The notes under the pieces are model-generated. The model worked only from the letters and a program-made list of their open reading frames with translations. It did not search any database and was not told the DNA's origin. A stretch of DNA of 10,085 nt, taken from positions 1 through 10,085 of the forward strand of contig QFNN01000111.1 in NCBI GenBank assembly GCA_003240855.1. Direction: 5' to 3'. Both the position numbers and the translations under genes were made by a program. The stretch is from Sphingomonas sanxanigenens. GTDB lineage: Bacteria > Pseudomonadota > Alphaproteobacteria > Sphingomonadales > Sphingomonadaceae. Positions 7,511-10,085 of this stretch are shown piece after piece; within the stretch, counting starts at the first letter, position 1; the number at the start of each line of letters is the position of its first letter.

Positions 7511-8278
7511 ATGTACGATTTTCCGCCGACCAGCCGGCGCGCGCTGATCGTCGGGGCGCTGGCCGGCGCGGCAGCCAGCGCCGCGCCTGCGCCGGCTGCG
7601 CCCGAAGAGCCGGTCCGCGCCATCGCCTTCGATGGCTTCCCGATCTTCGATCCGCGCAGCGTCGCGGTCGCCGCGACTGCAAGGCTGGGCGAGCGCGGGG
7701 CGATGCTCGCCGCGCAATGGTCCGCCAAGCTGTTCGGCTATAGCTGGCTGGAGACCGCCGCCGGGCAATATCGCAGCTTCGACCTGTTGGCGGACGACGC
7801 GTTGCGCTTTACCGCCGATGCGATGGCATTGCCGTTGTCGAACGAGGACCGCGCCGCGCTGGTCGGCGCTTATGCGCGGCTCGAAATCTGGCCCGATGTG
7901 AAGCCGGGGCTTGAGCGGCTGCGCCATGCGGGCGTGCGGCTGGCCTTTCTCTCCAACCTCGGCGCGGCGACGCTGGAGGCGAATATGCGGCGCAACGGCA
8001 TCGCAGCCTATTTCGAGCCGCCGCTGAGCACCGATCGCGTCCGGCGCTTCAAGCCCGCGCCCGAAGTCTACGCCATGGCGGTCGACGCCTTCGGCCTGCC
8101 GCGCGCGTCGATCGGCTTTGCGGCTTTCGGTGGCTGGGATGCGGCGGGGGCGGGGTGGTTCGGCTATCGCACGGCGTGGATCAACCGGCTGGGCGTGACG
8201 GCGGAGACGGTGGGGCCTGCACCCGCAATCGTCAGCCGGGGCATGGACGGCGTGCTCAGGCTGGCGGGACTGGGCTGA
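7511..8278 (+). CDS. Predicted Tat-exported HAD-superfamily hydrolase, haloacid dehalogenase type II-like
   Basis: A 255-residue HAD-fold protein. The N-terminus has a twin-arginine-like signal: TSRRALIVG (7-15), an Ala/Gly-rich hydrophobic stretch, and possible AxA cleavage around 23-30, suggesting periplasmic export. The HAD core follows: putative nucleophile Asp41 in AFDGFPIFD, motif II Ser in LAFLSNLG, motif III Lys in RFKPAPEVY, and GGWDAAGAGWFGY with Asp near the end. The overall layout matches L-2-haloacid dehalogenases. However, the FDAYGTLFD loop is one residue shorter and lacks Thr, the substrate Arg (WRQK region) is replaced in QWSAKLFGYSW, and SSNAWDA becomes AFGGWDA. Dehalogenase activity is therefore doubtful and the substrate unknown. 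AAAGGA lies about 7 nt before the start. The gene is separated from cydC by a hairpin and is probably an independent unit. The fold is confident; the function is not. Confidence 0.85.
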   Translation: MYDFPPTSRRALIVGALAGAAASAAPAPAAPEEPVRAIAFDGFPIFDPRSVAVAATARLGERGAMLAAQWSAKLFGYSWLETAAGQYRSFDLLADDALRFTADAMALPLSNEDRAALVGAYARLEIWPDVKPGLERLRHAGVRLAFLSNLGAATLEANMRRNGIAAYFEPPLSTDRVRRFKPAPEVYAMAVDAFGLPRASIGFAAFGGWDAAGAGWFGYRTAWINRLGVTAETVGPAPAIVSRGMDGVLRLAGLG

Positions 8279-8280
8279 CG

Positions 8281-8319
8281 CGAAACGGCCGGCGCCCCGA
8301 GCGGGACGCCGGCCTTTCG
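8281..8319. terminator. Bidirectional intrinsic terminator between convergent genes
   Basis: Perfect 8-bp arms GGCCGGCG (8287-8294) and CGCCGGCC (8307-8314) enclose a further CCC/GGG pairing with a GAGC loop. Flanking CGAAA (8281-8285) and TTTCG (8315-8319) extend the complementarity past one unpaired C. A short T-run follows the stem on each strand. It sits exactly between the convergent stops of the HAD gene (8278) and the alpha/beta hydrolase (8338), so it can serve both. Confidence 0.85.
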
Positions 8320-8337
8320 ATATGTCGACTGGTCGCC

Positions 8338-9204
8338 TCAGCCGAGCTTGCGGGCCAGAAACTCGCGGATCGTCGCGCCGATTTCCAACGCGTGCGTCTC
8401 AAGCGCGAAATGGCCGGTGTCGAACAGGTGAATCTCGGCGTCGGGCACGTCGCGGGCGAAAGCCTGCGCGCCGGCCGGCACGAAGAAAGGATCGCCCCGG
8501 CCCCAGACCGCGAGCAGCGGCGGGCGACGATCGCGCAGCGCCTGCTGGAAGGACGGATAGGCTTCGACATTGCCGCGATAGTCGAGGAACAGATCAAGCT
8601 GGATGTCGGCATTGCCGGGGCGGGCGAGCAACGCGCTGTCGAGCCAATAGCTTTCGGGCGAGACGATGAGGCCGGCGGGCACGCCATGTTCATATTGGAA
8701 GCGGGTCGTTTCGGGCGTCAGCATCTCGCGCAGCGCGTTGCGGTTGGCTTCACTTGGATCCTGCCAATAAGCGCGGATCGGGTTCCAGGCGTCGCTAAGC
8801 CCTTCGACATAGGCATTGCCGTTCTGGCTGATCACGGCGCTGATCCGATCGGGCATGGCGCGGAGCAGGCGGAAGCCGACGGGGGCGCCATAATCGAAAA
8901 CATAGATGGCGAAGCGATCGAGGCCGATCACGTCGACGAAACGCGCGACCGCCGCCGCCAGCGCATCGAAGCTGCAGGCGGAGCCGGCGCGATCGGGCGC
9001 TGCTGAGAAACCGAAGCCCGGCAGGTCGGGGGCGACGACATGATAGTCGCCGGCAAGTTCGGGAATGAGATCGCGGAACATGTGGCTGCTGGTCGGGAAG
9101 CCGTGGAGCAGCAGGATCGTGGGGCGGGCGGGATCGCCGGCCTCGCGATAGAAGATGTCGAGGCCGTCGACGGCGACGTTTCTGGGGGTGGTGCGGATTG
9201 TCAT
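8338..9204 (-). CDS. Alpha/beta hydrolase, epoxide hydrolase / haloalkane dehalogenase-like
   Basis: A 288-residue soluble alpha/beta hydrolase, probably cytoplasmic as no signal peptide is seen. Visible elements in order are the oxyanion-hole motif HGFP (34-37), DLPGFGFS (60-67), a nucleophile elbow with Asp104 in VFDYGAPVG, the candidate acid Asp238 in GRGDPFF, and catalytic His265 in DTGHFALETH. An Asp rather than Ser nucleophile is typical of epoxide hydrolases and haloalkane dehalogenases, whose mechanism passes through an ester intermediate. The substrate cannot be read from sequence. I chose the ATG at 9204 because AAGGAG lies 7 nt upstream; an in-frame upstream start at 9264 would add 20 residues and swallow the regulatory gap. 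The gene diverges from a LysR regulator across a candidate LysR box, so it is probably that regulator's target. Confidence 0.9.
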   Translation of the reverse strand: MTIRTTPRNVAVDGLDIFYREAGDPARPTILLLHGFPTSSHMFRDLIPELAGDYHVVAPDLPGFGFSAAPDRAGSACSFDALAAAVARFVDVIGLDRFAIYVFDYGAPVGFRLLRAMPDRISAVISQNGNAYVEGLSDAWNPIRAYWQDPSEANRNALREMLTPETTRFQYEHGVPAGLIVSPESYWLDSALLARPGNADIQLDLFLDYRGNVEAYPSFQQALRDRRPPLLAVWGRGDPFFVPAGAQAFARDVPDAEIHLFDTGHFALETHALEIGATIREFLARKLG

Positions 9205-9300
9205 GGCCGGTCTCCTTGTGGGGGCGGGAGACAGATAGTCGGTGCGATGATGTGCGATAATCATCTATGATCGTCTGATATTATTGCGCATATTGAAATA
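9205..9300. promoter_or_regulatory. Divergent promoter region of the hydrolase and lysR genes
   Basis: A 96-bp gap whose right two-thirds is clearly AT-richer than the neighbouring genes. It contains the hydrolase ribosome binding site (AAGGAG on the minus strand), the LysR-type box at 9255-9273, and TATTAT (9279-9284), a plausible -10 for the lysR gene. If TATTAT is used, transcription would begin only about 10 nt before the lysR ATG, giving a very short leader. No good -35 is visible for either direction, as expected if transcription is activator-dependent. The promoter calls are inference. Confidence 0.6.
9255..9273. promoter_or_regulatory. Candidate LysR-type regulator box (T-N11-A dyad)
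   Basis: CGAT, 11 nt, ATCG: T9258 and A9270 form the T-N11-A core with 4-bp dyad arms, the classical binding motif of LysR-type regulators. A second inverted repeat, GATGAT-N8-ATCATC (9246-9265), overlaps it on the hydrolase side. The position between divergent lysR and target genes is the usual arrangement. Binding is inferred. Confidence 0.6.
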
Positions 9301-10085
9301 ATGGACAGTCTGAACGCGATCCGCATCTTCGTCGCCGTCGCCGATGAAGGCAGCTTTGCGGGGGCGGCGCGACGGCTGCGCATCACGCCCGCCATGGCGA
9401 CGCGCGCCGTGGCGGCGCTGGAGGCGCGGCTGGGCGCTGCGCTGCTGCGGCGGACGACGCGCGCGGTGAGCCTGACCGGGGCCGGCGCAGCCTATCTGCT
9501 GCGCGCGCGGCTCGCGCTCGACGAACTTGAGGACGCCGCGCGCGAGCTTGGCGGCGGCAATGCCGAACCGCGCGGCGCGCTGGTCGTCACCGCTCCGGTG
9601 CTGTTCGGTCGGCTGCATGTGCTGCCGATCGTCACGGGGCTGTTGCGGCGTCATCCGGCGCTCGACATCCGTCTGACGCTCAACGACCGCATCGTTCGGC
9701 TGGCGGAGGAAGGCGTGGATATAGCGATCCGGCTCGCGCCCTTGCCCGACAGCGCCCTGCGCGCGGTGCGCCTGGGGACGGTGCGGCGAATCCTGGTGGC
9801 GAGCCCCGCTTATGTCGCACGGCGCGGCGCGCCGATGTCGCCGGCGGCGCTGGCCGGGCACGAGGCGATCGGCTTCGAGAATGAAGCGCCGGGCAATGAA
9901 TGGCGTTTCGGCGAAGGCGCGGGGCATGCGGTGCGGCTGCGCCCCCGGCTGACGCTCGACAATGCCGACGCAGCGATCGCGGCGGCGATCGAGGGCATGG
10001 GGATCACGCGCGTGCTCGATTATCAGGTCGCCGATGCGTTGCGGGACGGGCGGCTGATCGAACTGCTCGGCGAATATGCGCCGGC
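9301..10085 (+). CDS. LysR-family transcriptional regulator (CrgA/AaeR-like), C-terminus cut by window edge
   Basis: DNA-binding regulator, open for 261 codons to the right edge; the family is about 300 residues, so only a short C-terminal part is missing. The N-terminal winged helix-turn-helix is clear: SLNAIRIFVAVADEGSFAGA (3-22), RRLRITPAMATRAVAALEAR (24-43), then RRTTRAVSLTGAG (50-62). After a linker helix, the effector domain begins near 92 (GALVVTAPVLFGRLHVLPI) and includes EEGVDIAIRL, resembling the CrgA/AaeR subgroup. The ATG at 9301 is the only usable in-frame start before a stop at 9268-9270. It lacks a Shine-Dalgarno sequence, so translation may be leaderless or weak. It diverges from the alpha/beta hydrolase gene and likely regulates it and itself. 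The effector is unknown. Confidence 0.93.
   Translation, partial: MDSLNAIRIFVAVADEGSFAGAARRLRITPAMATRAVAALEARLGAALLRRTTRAVSLTGAGAAYLLRARLALDELEDAARELGGGNAEPRGALVVTAPVLFGRLHVLPIVTGLLRRHPALDIRLTLNDRIVRLAEEGVDIAIRLAPLPDSALRAVRLGTVRRILVASPAYVARRGAPMSPAALAGHEAIGFENEAPGNEWRFGEGAGHAVRLRPRLTLDNADAAIAAAIEGMGITRVLDYQVADALRDGRLIELLGEYAP

Noticed and set aside
5580..7682. A 700-codon open frame on the minus strand opposite cydC and the HAD gene start
   Set aside because: It is antisense to well-supported genes, is dominated by Arg/Gln/Ala low-complexity text and shows no recognisable motif; long antisense frames are expected at this GC content.
7511..8278. Calling this gene a functional 2-haloacid dehalogenase
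   Set aside because: Several residues needed for dehalogenation are replaced, so only the fold-level HAD assignment is supported.
9205..9264. Upstream start for the alpha/beta hydrolase
   Set aside because: It has no good ribosome binding site, would cover the LysR box region, and the ATG at 9204 has AAGGAG at 7 nt.

Overview
The window is very GC-rich, densely packed with genes and full of Ala-, Gly- and Arg-rich proteins. Protein character and gene order fit an alphaproteobacterium, most likely a sphingomonad (Sphingomonas or a relative). This placement is an inference from composition and family resemblance, because no rRNA or other marker gene is present.

Left and centre (1-7436): a cytochrome bd quinol oxidase locus. 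On the minus strand, reading leftward from about 4051, lie cydA, cydB and a 38-codon cydX, spaced as one operon (14 and 13 bp gaps, each downstream ribosome binding site touching the previous stop). After a 189-bp gap holding a large two-tier palindrome comes hemN (oxygen-independent coproporphyrinogen III oxidase, also minus), which runs off the left edge. On the plus strand, diverging from cydA across a 143-bp regulatory gap, are cydD and cydC, which overlap by 4 bp and encode the heterodimeric ABC exporter needed to assemble cytochrome bd. Together these genes supply low-oxygen haem synthesis (HemN), the oxidase (CydABX) and its maturation transporter (CydDC).

Right (7441-10085): a strong hairpin follows cydC. 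Next is a plus-strand gene for a HAD-fold protein with a Tat-like signal peptide. It resembles type II 2-haloacid dehalogenases but lacks several of their catalytic residues. It ends at a strong bidirectional terminator, facing a minus-strand alpha/beta hydrolase with an Asp nucleophile. Divergent from the hydrolase, across a 96-bp gap with a textbook T-N11-A LysR box, is a LysR-family regulator (CrgA/AaeR-like) that runs off the right edge. The regulator probably controls itself and the hydrolase.

I see no mobile element, CRISPR array, tRNA or rRNA. No clearly novel multi-gene system is evident. The points most worth a second look are the small cydX gene, the reduced nucleotide-binding domain of CydC, the exported non-canonical HAD protein, and the palindromes at 1109-1178, 4143-4160 and 9255-9273.
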